DNA of 64,000 nucleotides from Clostridia bacterium (GCA_017397725.1 JAFQIA010000008.1:124001-188000); one strand, 5' to 3'; shown: positions 36,005 through 44,842, counted from the first letter of the stretch. A program made the numbers and translations. The notes: generated by a model from the letters alone, not told the origin.

Positions 36005-37177
36005 TTAGATTCTTGCAACACCGCTCTTAACTGCCGCTTCTGCAACAGCTTTGGCAACCGTTTTGCCGATTCTCTCATCAAACGCCATAGGCAGAATATA
36101 TTCTGCATTCAACTCTTCATCCGAAACCAGACCGGCGATTGCATAGGATGCCGCCATCTTCATTTCGTCATTGATGTCACTTGCACGAACATCCAGCGCA
36201 CCACGGAAAATTCCCGGGAATGCCACCACGTTATTGATTTGGTTGGGATAATCGGACCGTCCGGTACCTACCACAGCTGCGCCACCCTCTTTTGCCACAT
36301 CCGGAAGAATTTCCGGCACGGGGTTTGCCATTGCAAACACGATTGCGCCATCTGCCATAGTCCGTACCATATCCGCAGAAACAATGTTGGGTGCAGATAC
36401 ACCGATAAACACATCTGCGCCTTTCATGGCATCTTGGAGCGTTCCCTCCAAATGTGCACGGTTGGTGATTTTTGCAAGCTCTTGATGCGCATCGCTGAGT
36501 CCGTCCATACCTTCACAAATAATACCAAACCGGTCAACCATCACAAGGTCTTTCACACCCAGTTTCATCAGGTGCATACCGATTGCAGTACCGGCACTAC
36601 CTGCGCCATTGATCACAACGCGAATTTTGTCAATATCCTTCTTCACAACCTTGAGGGCATTCAGCATCGCTGCCGCCACAACGATTGCAGTTCCGTGCTG
36701 GTCGTCATGGAATACAGGAATATCGCAAATTTCCTTGAGTCGTCTTTCCACCTCAAAACAACGAGGCGCTGCAATATCCTCTAAGTTGATTCCGCCAAAG
36801 CTACCGGACAGCAGATAAATGGTTCTTACCAGTTCGTCCACATCCTGCGTCTTGATGCAAAGAGGAAATGCATCCACGTCTGCAAATTCCTTAAAGAGGG
36901 CACATTTTCCTTCCATAACCGGCATACCCGCCTCAGGTCCAATGTCGCCAAGTCCCAAAACCGCAGAGCCGTCGGTAATAACAGCAACAAGGTTATGTCT
37001 GCGTGTCAATTCAAAAGATTTGTTGATATCCTTTTGGATGACAAGACAAGGTTCCGCAACGCCGGGGGTATAAGCAAGGGAAAGCTGTTCCCGATTTTTG
37101 ACAGGAGTTCTTGAAACAACTTCAATTTTACCCTGCCATTCCTGATGTTTTTTTAATGCTTGTTCTTTGATATCCAT
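36005..37177 (-). CDS. NAD(P)-dependent malic enzyme
   Basis: It decarboxylates malate to pyruvate. The 390-residue protein is of the short prokaryotic type without a phosphotransacetylase domain. Visible motifs are SLAYTPGVAEPC near residue 32, VITDGSAVLGLGDIGPEAGMPVMEGK near 66 with the catalytic Lys region, DIAAPRCFEVE, FHDDQHGTAIV and NGAGSAGTAIG for the dinucleotide. It follows the malate dehydrogenase gene by 14 bases. Together they form a malate-to-pyruvate transhydrogenation pair. Confidence 0.93.
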   Translation of the reverse strand: MDIKEQALKKHQEWQGKIEVVSRTPVKNREQLSLAYTPGVAEPCLVIQKDINKSFELTRRHNLVAVITDGSAVLGLGDIGPEAGMPVMEGKCALFKEFADVDAFPLCIKTQDVDELVRTIYLLSGSFGGINLEDIAAPRCFEVERRLKEICDIPVFHDDQHGTAIVVAAAMLNALKVVKKDIDKIRVVINGAGSAGTAIGMHLMKLGVKDLVMVDRFGIICEGMDGLSDAHQELAKITNRAHLEGTLQDAMKGADVFIGVSAPNIVSADMVRTMADGAIVFAMANPVPEILPDVAKEGGAAVVGTGRSDYPNQINNVVAFPGIFRGALDVRASDINDEMKMAASYAIAGLVSDEELNAEYILPMAFDERIGKTVAKAVAEAAVKSGVARI

Positions 37178-37191
37178 TTCGTTTCCCCTTT

Positions 37192-38322
37192 CTACATATC
37201 ATAGGAACTTTGACGAAGTTTCAGTTCCATAGCCTCTTCGCCAAGATATTCTTTTACATCCATCTGGAGATAGTTACACAAATCCACCATTTCGGCAACG
37301 GTATTGATGTTTACGTCAATGCCGTTCTTAAGGCGATCCTCGTAAGCATATACTTCTTTTTCGCCGTGGGTGTAGATGCGCTCTGCCCCTTCTGCCTTGG
37401 GAGATTCACGGAGTTCCTGAAGCAGGGTGGAAAGATGCTCACGAATGGCATCTGCATCACCAAACACTGCCGGGTTAATGGCGATAAATCCGTGACAGGT
37501 ACCACCCTTTCCGTCAATATGGGTATGATTGGAGGTAAGGCCCATAGAAAGAATCGATGTAAAGATTTCACAGAACATACCATAGCCGTAGCCTTTGTGG
37601 CTTCCGTTTTGTTCCGTTTCGCCGCCCAGGGGAACAATACCGCCGCCTGCTTTGGCTACAATATTTTTCAGTACATCACTTGCATCCGAGCTGCCCTTGC
37701 CGGTTGCGCCGAGCGCCCAGCCCTCAGGCAGAGGTTTTTGAAGCTTATTGTAGATTTCAAGCTTACCACGAGTTACCACCGTGGTAGATGCGTCAAAAAA
37801 GAAGTCATAGGGTTCTGCCGGCATTGCAATGGCAATAGGATTACTACCAAGCATTGCTTTTCTGCCGAAAGTGGGAACCATAATCGCCTCGGAATTGGTC
37901 ATAGACATACCGATAAGACCCTCCTTACAAGCCATTTTTGCATAATAACCTGCGATACCGTAATGATTGGAGTTTCTTACCGTAACAATTGCCATACCGG
38001 TTTTCTTTGCCTTTTCGATGGCGATGTTCATTGCCTTGTAGCCCAAAAGCTGACCCATACCATCGTTACCCTCAATGACGGCGGATACCGGTGTTTCAAA
38101 TACAATCTCCGGCTCTGCTTTCGGTTTAATCAAACCTTTCTCGATTCCTTTGTGATAACGAACCAGTCTCTGCATTCCGTGTGATTCGATTCCGTAAAGG
38201 TCACTGGTCAAAAGAACATCTACGATGATGTCACTCTCCTCCTTGGAAAATCCGAATTTCATAAATGCATCGGTACAAAACTTGTTCAGTTTTTCGTACG
38301 AATAGTTGATGCTGTTGCCCAT
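37192..38322 (-). CDS. malate/L-lactate dehydrogenase, Ldh2 (type 2) family
   Basis: The 376-residue protein belongs to the Ldh2/MDG2 family of NAD(P)-dependent hydroxyacid dehydrogenases, unrelated to Rossmann-type LDH/MDH. It has SDLYGIESHGMQRL near residue 40 with a conserved His, then the NSNHYGIAGYYA segment near residue 117 and a C-terminal MGLTSNHTHIDGKGGTCHGF. Members reduce oxaloacetate to malate, or act on sulfolactate or ureidoglycolate. The malic enzyme immediately downstream makes malate the most likely substrate. A good sigma-A promoter precedes it. Confidence 0.85.
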   Translation of the reverse strand: MGNSINYSYEKLNKFCTDAFMKFGFSKEESDIIVDVLLTSDLYGIESHGMQRLVRYHKGIEKGLIKPKAEPEIVFETPVSAVIEGNDGMGQLLGYKAMNIAIEKAKKTGMAIVTVRNSNHYGIAGYYAKMACKEGLIGMSMTNSEAIMVPTFGRKAMLGSNPIAIAMPAEPYDFFFDASTTVVTRGKLEIYNKLQKPLPEGWALGATGKGSSDASDVLKNIVAKAGGGIVPLGGETEQNGSHKGYGYGMFCEIFTSILSMGLTSNHTHIDGKGGTCHGFIAINPAVFGDADAIREHLSTLLQELRESPKAEGAERIYTHGEKEVYAYEDRLKNGIDVNINTVAEMVDLCNYLQMDVKEYLGEEAMELKLRQSSYDM

Positions 38323-38374
38323 GTTTCTTCCTCCTTGTTATATGTAAAATTTTCATTTACGAAACTTTTATATT

Positions 38375-38403
38375 AGTATATCATACCAGTTTTGGAATTT
38401 CAA
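38375..38403 (-). promoter_or_regulatory. sigma-A promoter of the malate operon
   Basis: On the minus strand, TTGAAA (38403-38398), 17 bases and TATACT (38380-38375) with an extended TGA. Confidence 0.75.
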
Positions 38404-38426
38404 TAATATATTCCAAAAAACACAAG

Positions 38427-38462
38427 AAAATTCCCGCAATAGGATACTATTACGGGAATTTT
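38427..38462 (-). terminator. terminator of nagA-ROK operon
   Basis: AAAATTCCCG and CGGGAATTTT pair, extended by an inner AATAG/CTATT helix. A T-run follows on the minus strand. Confidence 0.88.
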
Positions 38463-38473
38463 GTCATAGCAGG

Positions 38474-39841
38474 TTAGCCAATTTTGGGCAAACTTGCAGC
38501 CGCAACGGACTGACCGACTCTTCTTGCCTTTTCGTCCGGAATATGAAGCTGAATAGTTTTCGCCAATTCAGGGAATTCAGTAGACAGCACCTCGTTGGCT
38601 TTTGCAAGCAGGATAGTTCCACCCTTGCCACTGGTTACTCTTCCCATAATCAGGACATGCTTGATTTCGTAAAACATTGCATAATACGCAATGGTGTAAC
38701 CAAAATAGGTTCCGATGGTTTCATAAATATCAGCCGCACGGCTGTCATCTTCTTCCATAAGTCCCTGTACCACTTTCAGTTTTTCAGCGGGAGAAAGACT
38801 CTCATCCAGTTCAATACCAGCCTTAGGAGCCAGCTTGATAACCGCATCCTGGGAGAAATACTTTACACCACAGCCATAATCACCGCTCCACTCATCCACC
38901 ATTGCACCCTTGTTGAAATCAACCGGTACAAAGGCAAGTTCGTTGAGCCACCCTGTGATATTGCCATCCTTATCCACATAGCCTGCAGCCTCGCTGGTAC
39001 CCATAGCAACGCCAAGTACGTTGTTGTCCTCCAGACTCATTGCGCCGGCAAGCGCGGTAACATCACCGTCATTGGCAACCTCTACGGGAACGTCACCGAT
39101 TTCTTTGGCAACATCCAGATACATATTCTTGACATGCTTTTCAAAATCTTCGTCAGACACCTTGATAAACAAGGATGCAACTTTAATCTTGTTGTCAATA
39201 TAAACACCTGCAGAAGAAACGCCAATGGCATCCACTCTGGGCATATGGGATGCGGCGGTCTTCATGGCATTCAGGATACCCTCATAATGATATTTCGGGT
39301 CACTCTGCAGTTTGGGGAACCATACAACTTCCTCAGAATATACAGTTTTGCCGTCCACCACAGCAGAAACCTTACGGTCACTGCCGCCTGCATCAAAACC
39401 GATACGACAACCATCCAGATGCCGTCCAACAGGAGAAGCCCCGTCGTTTTCCTTTGGTGCATCCGCAACGTTTTCTACATACACAACCTCAAAAGGCTTT
39501 TCGTAGACACGAGCCATAAAGTTAAAGTCAAACTCTCTTGCCCCGCCAACACGATAGGCATCAGCAATCCGCTCATAGAGATACTTGGAGCCTGCTACAT
39601 AAACCTTGTAGCCGCCCTTTGCCCAGAGCAGAGTTTTGAGAATTCTTTCTACGATTGCATAGTTTTCTTCATCGTGTCCGGTGTTTTCCTGATATACATC
39701 CATTTTGTATACCGCAATCAATCCGCCATTTCTCTCTACGGAAATGGAAATTTCCTGTGATTCTGCTTTGGCAACTGCTGCCTTAAAATCTTGAATCACC
39801 TTTACCATTGGCATAAATTCGGGTTCTAATTTTGCTATCAT
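38474..39841 (-). CDS. ROK-like sugar kinase, coupled to nagA
   Basis: The 455-residue protein has an N-terminal extension of about 145 residues with no domain I recognise. An ASKHA kinase domain follows, with the phosphate-1 motif GFDAGGSDRK near residue 150, the VSSAGVYIDNK block near residue 211 and VEVANDGDVTALAG near 255, containing the expected catalytic Asp. No helix-turn-helix is visible, so it is probably a kinase. It overlaps nagA by four bases and is transcribed after it. From context it likely phosphorylates GlcNAc or ManNAc to feed NagA; this is inference. Confidence 0.65.
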   Translation of the reverse strand: MIAKLEPEFMPMVKVIQDFKAAVAKAESQEISISVERNGGLIAVYKMDVYQENTGHDEENYAIVERILKTLLWAKGGYKVYVAGSKYLYERIADAYRVGGAREFDFNFMARVYEKPFEVVYVENVADAPKENDGASPVGRHLDGCRIGFDAGGSDRKVSAVVDGKTVYSEEVVWFPKLQSDPKYHYEGILNAMKTAASHMPRVDAIGVSSAGVYIDNKIKVASLFIKVSDEDFEKHVKNMYLDVAKEIGDVPVEVANDGDVTALAGAMSLEDNNVLGVAMGTSEAAGYVDKDGNITGWLNELAFVPVDFNKGAMVDEWSGDYGCGVKYFSQDAVIKLAPKAGIELDESLSPAEKLKVVQGLMEEDDSRAADIYETIGTYFGYTIAYYAMFYEIKHVLIMGRVTSGKGGTILLAKANEVLSTEFPELAKTIQLHIPDEKARRVGQSVAAASLPKIG

Positions 39842-40992
39842 AATACCTCTCCTTTGCTATATCTGATTTCTCCATCGAGAATTGTCATTTCGATATCCAT
39901 CGATTCATCCGTAATAATCATATCTGCACGCTTATCAACCTCAAGAGAACCAATTTCCTTATCCGATCCCAATGCCTTTGCGGGATTGAGCGATGCACAG
40001 GCAATCGCCTCATAGAACTCAAGCGCCGAATTCCGATACAGATTCCGCACCGCTTGATTCAAGTTCAACACACTTCCTGCAATGGTGCCATCCTCCATCA
40101 AGCACTGGATTCCCTCTTTATGTACCGGCTGGCCGCCTAAGGTATAATCTCCATCCGGCATTCCGCCTGCTCGGATGCAATCGGTAATCAGGCAGAGTTT
40201 ACTTCCTTTAATCTTGGCAATCAACCCAAAAAGACCTTGATTGACATGGAAGGTATCTGCAATCAGTTCCACGCTGACATCATTACTTGCAAGCGCCGCA
40301 CCTACCACACCAGGGCTGCGATGGGAAAGTGCTGTCATTGCGTTAAACAGATGCGTGATGTGACGAACCCCTTTTTTGATCCCTGCATTAGCCTCATCAA
40401 AGCCCGCATTGGTATGACCCATAGAAACCAAAACATCAGTGTCTTGGGAAACCTTTTCGATACACTCCACCGCGCCGTCAACCTCAGGGGCAACGGTGAA
40501 CAACTTGACAATATCCTTATGTTTGATAATGAAATCCGCATCCGGTCTTAAGATATGTTCTTCTGCCTGTGCACCTTTTTTCGCAGGGTTGATAAACGGA
40601 CCCTCGCTGTTGACGCCCAGAATTCTGGCACCGTAATACTCGCCACAGTTTTTGACATTCCTCACCGAATCAAACGCTGCTTCAATCTCCTGTTTGGAAA
40701 CCGTCATGGTTGTGGGACACCAGGAGGTGACGCCGTTTTGGATGATCCCTGCAGCCATCACACGGATGCCTTCTTCATCCCCGTCAGAGACATCCTTACC
40801 CAGATATCCGTGGATATGCATATCCACAAGTCCCGGTGCAACAAATTTGCCTTTGGCATCGATAATTTCATAATCTGCATTGTCAATTTCCTTTGCAGGA
40901 ACAATACTTTGAATCTTTTGGTCAAAAATGATTGCATAATCTTCTAAAACCTGATTCGGCAATACAATTTTTCCATTTACGATACACTTCAT
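39838..40992 (-). CDS. nagA: N-acetylglucosamine-6-phosphate deacetylase
   Basis: It deacetylates GlcNAc-6-P to glucosamine-6-P and acetate. The 384-residue amidohydrolase has DMHIHGYLGKDVSD with the HxH metal ligands near residue 58, NSEGPFINPAKKGAQ with the metal-binding Glu near residue 129, MGHTNAGFDEA near 190 and THLFNAMTALSHR near 212, plus SVLNLNQAVRN near the end. Its partner is the ROK-like kinase. nagB is not in this window. Its promoter is close to a perfect palindrome, a likely operator. Confidence 0.95.
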   Translation of the reverse strand: MKCIVNGKIVLPNQVLEDYAIIFDQKIQSIVPAKEIDNADYEIIDAKGKFVAPGLVDMHIHGYLGKDVSDGDEEGIRVMAAGIIQNGVTSWCPTTMTVSKQEIEAAFDSVRNVKNCGEYYGARILGVNSEGPFINPAKKGAQAEEHILRPDADFIIKHKDIVKLFTVAPEVDGAVECIEKVSQDTDVLVSMGHTNAGFDEANAGIKKGVRHITHLFNAMTALSHRSPGVVGAALASNDVSVELIADTFHVNQGLFGLIAKIKGSKLCLITDCIRAGGMPDGDYTLGGQPVHKEGIQCLMEDGTIAGSVLNLNQAVRNLYRNSALEFYEAIACASLNPAKALGSDKEIGSLEVDKRADMIITDESMDIEMTILDGEIRYSKGEVL

Positions 40993-41031
40993 TGCATTTC
41001 CCCCTTTACAAAAGTTTTTGTCGTTAAGTAA

Positions 41032-41060
41032 ACTATACCATACATTTTTTTAAAAATCAA
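41032..41060 (-). promoter_or_regulatory. sigma-A promoter of nagA
   Basis: On the minus strand, TTGATT (41060-41055), 17 bases and TATAGT (41037-41032) with an extended TGG. Confidence 0.75.
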
Positions 41061-41069
41061 CAGTTTTCT

Positions 41070-41089
41070 ATGCCAACTTTGGTTGGCAT
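41070..41089. promoter_or_regulatory. perfect palindrome between nagA and trmO promoters
   Basis: ATGCCAAC and GTTGGCAT flank a four-base spacer. It lies 10 bases upstream of the nagA -35 box and just before the trmO -35 box. It may be an operator for a LacI/GntR-type repressor. A TTTTT run directly after it on the plus strand means that it could also act as a terminator there. Confidence 0.6.
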
Positions 41090-41098
41090 TTTTCCCGG

Positions 41099-41127
41099 TT
41101 GCCTTTCCCAGCATTTTGTGTTATTCT
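41099..41127 (+). promoter_or_regulatory. sigma-A promoter of trmO
   Basis: TTGCCT (41099-41104), 17 bases and TATTCT (41122-41127) with an extended TGT. Confidence 0.6.
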
Positions 41128-41148
41128 ATGGAAAACAGGAGGTGTGCT

Positions 41149-41847
41149 ATGACTGAACAAATTCCCATGCAAATCGTTGCGCACATTGAGAATGATTTTA
41201 CTGCAAAATTTGGCATTCCGCGGCAGAGCGGTATCGTGGATGCGCTTACTTCGGTAATTGTGTTAGAACCGGAATATCGTAATCCAGATGTGTATCGCGG
41301 TCTGGAAGGATATTCCCATTTGTGGCTGCTTTGGCAATTCTCCGCAGCAGAACAAAAAGGGTGGTCCCCCACCGTGCGCCCACCCAAGCTTGGCGGGAAT
41401 ACAAAAATCGGCGTGTTCGCAAGTCGCTCCCCCTTTCGTCCCAATCAGATTGGTTTATCCTCGGTTCGATTGGAGCGCATCGAATGGCAAAGCCCTGACG
41501 GACCGCTACTTTATGTCACCGGTGCAGACCTGATGAACGGAACGCCGATTCTGGACATCAAACCCTATCTTCCTTATACCGATTCTCATCCCGATGCACT
41601 GGGTGGGTATGCGGTAACACCCAAGGAACATCTCCTCAAAGTTTGTTGTCCTGATTCGCTGCTGAACCAACTCCCCGAGGAGCTTCATGCCGGTTTGTTC
41701 GCCCTTTTAGAACAGGATCCTCGCCCTGGTTATCACGGAGATCCAGAACGCATCTATGGCATCACCTTAGGAAACTTTAATATTCGTTTCACTGTAAAGG
41801 AAACCACCCTTACAGTCATTGAAATTTTGCAATCCGGGTCAAAATAG
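41149..41847 (+). CDS. trmO: tRNA (N6-threonylcarbamoyladenosine37)-methyltransferase TrmO
   Basis: TrmO (TsaA/YaeB family) methylates the threonylcarbamoyl group of t6A37 in tRNA-Thr. The 232-residue protein has the beta-barrel fold signature GLEGYSHLWLLWQF, then RSPFRPNQIGLSSVRLERI near residue 97 and LDIKPYLPYTDS near 137. ATG 41149 has AGGAGGTG upstream; the longer frame from 41083 overlaps the promoter. It is single and ends in a terminator whose stem encloses the stop codon. Confidence 0.9.
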   Translation: MTEQIPMQIVAHIENDFTAKFGIPRQSGIVDALTSVIVLEPEYRNPDVYRGLEGYSHLWLLWQFSAAEQKGWSPTVRPPKLGGNTKIGVFASRSPFRPNQIGLSSVRLERIEWQSPDGPLLYVTGADLMNGTPILDIKPYLPYTDSHPDALGGYAVTPKEHLLKVCCPDSLLNQLPEELHAGLFALLEQDPRPGYHGDPERIYGITLGNFNIRFTVKETTLTVIEILQSGSK

Positions 41848-41862
41848 ACCCGGATTTTTTTC
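41831..41862 (+). terminator. terminator of trmO
   Basis: AATCCGGGTC and GACCCGGATT pair over 10 bases with a T-run. The trmO stop codon lies at the end of the loop. Confidence 0.9.
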
Positions 41863-41924
41863 AGGGCGGTGCTTGTTCTTTTTTTATGTTGACTACCATA
41901 TCTATGAATATGGGAGGTCTGCTT

Positions 41925-42566
41925 ATGAAGACAAAGGATACTATTATGATTCGAATTCAAGAATTGTTTCGGGAGGAAAAGCGGAATTACCTGTTGATTC
42001 TTCTGCTTTTCCTCTTGGGACTGCTTTTGGGGTGTGTCGCTGCAGCTTCTTCAAAGCCGGAAGCCGTGGGGGAGCTGAAAAATTATTTTGACCGCTTTTT
42101 CTCGGTGCTTATGTTACAAGGCAGCGTAAAGAGTGAGGCATTTCTTCTTTCCTTGATGAGCCACTTTTTCTTTGCTTTCTGGCTATGGGTTTGCGGATGG
42201 TCGGTCTGGTCTTTGCCGGTTGGATTTTTGCAAGTGTTCCTCAAGGGGTTCCGCACCGGCTTTACCCTTACCTGTCTTTGCCTGTGCTACCGCTTGAAAG
42301 GGGTTCTTTTTACCCTTATCGCCATTTTGCCACAACAACTATTACTGCTTCCCGTCATCTGCGTCTATCTGGTTTCACAGATTCATTTTGCAAGGGACCG
42401 CAGTTGCCTACGCAGAGGAATTATGTCACCGGAGTTAAAAAGACAGGTTTATGGGCATCATATCCTTATGACAGGACTGTTTTTATCATTTCTTTTCATC
42501 ATTTCTTTGATGGAAGGCTATGTCACGCCAACGCTTTTGCAACCGCTCTGCAACTTTTTTTTGTAA
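41925..42566 (+). CDS. spoIIM: stage II sporulation protein M
   Basis: SpoIIM joins SpoIID and SpoIIP in the DMP complex that drives engulfment. The 213-residue protein has five or so transmembrane segments, beginning YLLILLLFLLGLLLG near residue 23, and the family's later FLKGFRTGFTL motif near residue 106. The start is ATG 41925 with GGGAGG upstream. It precedes xerD, a pairing seen in several Clostridia. No clear sigma-E box was found. Confidence 0.87.
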   Translation: MKTKDTIMIRIQELFREEKRNYLLILLLFLLGLLLGCVAAASSKPEAVGELKNYFDRFFSVLMLQGSVKSEAFLLSLMSHFFFAFWLWVCGWSVWSLPVGFLQVFLKGFRTGFTLTCLCLCYRLKGVLFTLIAILPQQLLLLPVICVYLVSQIHFARDRSCLRRGIMSPELKRQVYGHHILMTGLFLSFLFIISLMEGYVTPTLLQPLCNFFL

Positions 42567-42593
42567 GAATTTTGTTTTTTTCTTAAAAAACTC

Positions 42594-42622
42594 TTGTCAA
42601 AAGAAGAGAAATTATGTAAAAT
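42594..42622 (+). promoter_or_regulatory. sigma-A promoter of xerD
   Basis: TTGTCA (42594-42599), 17 bases and TAAAAT (42617-42622). The start codon is 28 bases after the -10. Confidence 0.72.
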
Positions 42623-42649
42623 AGAGAAGTTGTTAAGGAGGGTTGTTTT

Positions 42650-43540
42650 ATGGAAGGCTGGATGAACGAATATTTCGCCTATCTGGAACATGAAAAACAA
42701 GTTTCATTAAATACATTGGATTCCTATAAGCGGGATATTCTACAATATGCAGAATATATCAAAGGGGAGCAGCTTTCTCGTTTTGACGAGGCAACCAGCA
42801 CCACCGTTTTGAATTATCTTCTCTTCATGCAAAAAGAAGGGAAAGCCTCTGCCACCATCTCCCGGAACTTAGCATCCTTGCGGTCGATGTATCGCTTTTT
42901 CATCCGTAAACATCGTATTTCCGCTGACCCTACCGAAAACATCCATGGTTTTAAGGCAGAGAAAAAGCTACCGGAAATCCTTACTAACCAAGAGGTGGAG
43001 CTCCTTTTGGAGCAACCCCGTTGCAAGGATTTCAAAGGATACCGTGACAAAGCGATGTTAGAGTTGTTGTATGCCACCGGAATGCGGGTAACGGAATTGA
43101 TTTCCTTGCGGCTTTCTGATTTGAATCTTTCAGTCGGCTACATCAACTGTGAGCATCATGGGCAGAATCGGGTAATTCCCATCTATACCGTGGCAAAGGA
43201 TACCATCAAGGCGTATCTGGACCGTGCCCGCAGTCAACTCCCTGCCATACAGGATGAGGACATCCTCTTTTTGAACTTAAACGGCAAGCAACTGACTCGT
43301 CAGGGTTTTTGGAAAATTATCAAACATTACAAGGACAGCGCCGGTATCAAAAAGGATATTACGCCCCACACCTTGCGGCATTCTTTTGCGATACACCTGT
43401 TAGAAAACGGAGCTGACCTGAAATCCATTCAGGAAATGCTGGGCCATATGGATATTGCATCCACCCAGATTTATGCGCAAATTGTAAAGAACAGATTGCA
43501 GGATGTCTATCAAAAAGCACATCCTCGTGCAAAAGCTTAA
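42650..43540 (+). CDS. xerD: tyrosine recombinase XerD
   Basis: It resolves chromosome dimers with XerC at dif. The 296-residue protein has the SAM-like N-terminal domain and a catalytic domain with R146 (TGMRVTEL), H240 and R243 (TPHTLRHSF), H266 (GHMD) and the nucleophile Y275. The beta-hairpin Lys of the family (GKGNKER in E. coli XerD) is not present; the same place reads EHHGQNR. The standard length and chromosomal context (spoIIM, purD) argue that it is the housekeeping recombinase and not a phage integrase. ATG 42650 has AAGGAGGG upstream. Confidence 0.88.
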   Translation: MEGWMNEYFAYLEHEKQVSLNTLDSYKRDILQYAEYIKGEQLSRFDEATSTTVLNYLLFMQKEGKASATISRNLASLRSMYRFFIRKHRISADPTENIHGFKAEKKLPEILTNQEVELLLEQPRCKDFKGYRDKAMLELLYATGMRVTELISLRLSDLNLSVGYINCEHHGQNRVIPIYTVAKDTIKAYLDRARSQLPAIQDEDILFLNLNGKQLTRQGFWKIIKHYKDSAGIKKDITPHTLRHSFAIHLLENGADLKSIQEMLGHMDIASTQIYAQIVKNRLQDVYQKAHPRAKA

Positions 43541-43573
43541 TTCTACATACATTTTACCAAGGAGGAATTGATT

Positions 43574-44842
43574 ATGAAAGTATTGGTGATTGGCAGCGGC
43601 GGACGGGAACACACCATTATCTGGAAGCTGAGCCAAAGCCCGAAGGTTGATAAAATTTATGCAGCACCCGGAAACGGAGGTATTTCCGAGCTGGCTGAAT
43701 GCGTTCCCATCTCGGTGATGGATTTTGACGCATTGACCAAATTTGCAAAAGAAAACGCCATCGACTTGACTGTCGTTGCGCCGGATGATCCATTGGCTGC
43801 CGGTGCAGTGGATGCATTTGAGGAAGCAGGTTTGCGGGCATTCGGCCCCAACCGTGCAGCTGCAATCATTGAGGGCAGCAAAGCGTTTTCCAAGGATTTG
43901 ATGAAGAAGTACAACATCCCCACCGCAAAGTATGAGGTTTTTGACAATAGTAGCGATGCCATTGCCTATATCCAAAACGAAGGCAAATTCCCCGTTGTGG
44001 TAAAAGCCGACGGCTTGGCTTTGGGTAAGGGCGTGATCATTGCCCAGAATTTTGAAGAGGCCGAAACTGCGGTTCGTGAAATTATGGATGACAAGGTTTT
44101 TGGTGCAGCCGGCGGCAAGGTGGTCATTGAGGAATTTTTGGTAGGACCTGAAATCTCGGTTCTGGCATTCACTGACGGAAAGACCTTAAAGCCCATGGTT
44201 TCTGCACAGGACCACAAGCGTGCCTATGATAATGATGAAGGCTTGAACACCGGCGGTATGGGAACCTTTTCCCCCAGCAGAATCTATACCCCTGAGCTGG
44301 AAAAGGAATGTATGGAAAACGTCTTCCTCCCCACCATGCACGCAATGAATGCAGAGGGACGCACCTTCAAAGGGGTACTCTACTTCGGCTTGATGAAAAC
44401 CGCAGACGGAGTTAAGGTCATTGAATACAACTGCCGTTTCGGTGACCCTGAAACACAAGTGGTTCTGCCCCGACTCAAAACCGATTTGTTTGATATTTTT
44501 GAGGCTGTCATTGATGAAAAACTGGATTCCATCAACATCGAATGGGAAGACAATGCCGCAGTTTGCGTGGTACTCGCCTCCGGCGGCTATCCCCAAAGCT
44601 ACAAAAAGGGATATCCCATTGATGGCATCAAGCAAGCAGAAAGCCTTGGTGCATTGGTATTCCACGCAGGAACCATCTATGAAGATGGATGTTTCAAAAC
44701 CAACGGAGGTCGGGTTCTGGGCGTGACCGCAACCGGCAAGGATTTGGATGCTGCCATCAAGGAAGCATACCGCTATGTGGATGTGGTTTCTTTCCAGGAT
44801 ATGCACTTTAGAACCGACATCGGCATCAAAAAAAATCAGTAA
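43574..44842 (+). CDS. purD: phosphoribosylamine-glycine ligase
   Basis: An ATP-grasp enzyme that makes GAR in purine synthesis. The 422-residue protein starts MKVLVIGSGGREHTI, with EGSKAFSKDLMKKY, then VKADGLALGKGV near residue 142 and a C-terminal YNCRFGDPETQ. The start is ATG 43574 rather than TTG 43568; the site is AAGGAGG. It is separate from any pur operon, since xerD precedes it by 33 bases. Confidence 0.96.
   Translation: MKVLVIGSGGREHTIIWKLSQSPKVDKIYAAPGNGGISELAECVPISVMDFDALTKFAKENAIDLTVVAPDDPLAAGAVDAFEEAGLRAFGPNRAAAIIEGSKAFSKDLMKKYNIPTAKYEVFDNSSDAIAYIQNEGKFPVVVKADGLALGKGVIIAQNFEEAETAVREIMDDKVFGAAGGKVVIEEFLVGPEISVLAFTDGKTLKPMVSAQDHKRAYDNDEGLNTGGMGTFSPSRIYTPELEKECMENVFLPTMHAMNAEGRTFKGVLYFGLMKTADGVKVIEYNCRFGDPETQVVLPRLKTDLFDIFEAVIDEKLDSINIEWEDNAAVCVVLASGGYPQSYKKGYPIDGIKQAESLGALVFHAGTIYEDGCFKTNGGRVLGVTATGKDLDAAIKEAYRYVDVVSFQDMHFRTDIGIKKNQ

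Noticed and set aside
38543-39760. A 405-codon frame on the plus strand
   Set aside because: Antisense shadow of the ROK-like kinase.
41870-41910. Sigma-E promoter for spoIIM
   Set aside because: CATATCTA at 41897 is only a partial -10 and no matching -35 stands upstream.
42650-43540. xerD as an integrase of a mobile element
   Set aside because: No attachment repeats, tRNA, excisionase or phage genes nearby; length and neighbours are those of the chromosomal dimer-resolution recombinase.
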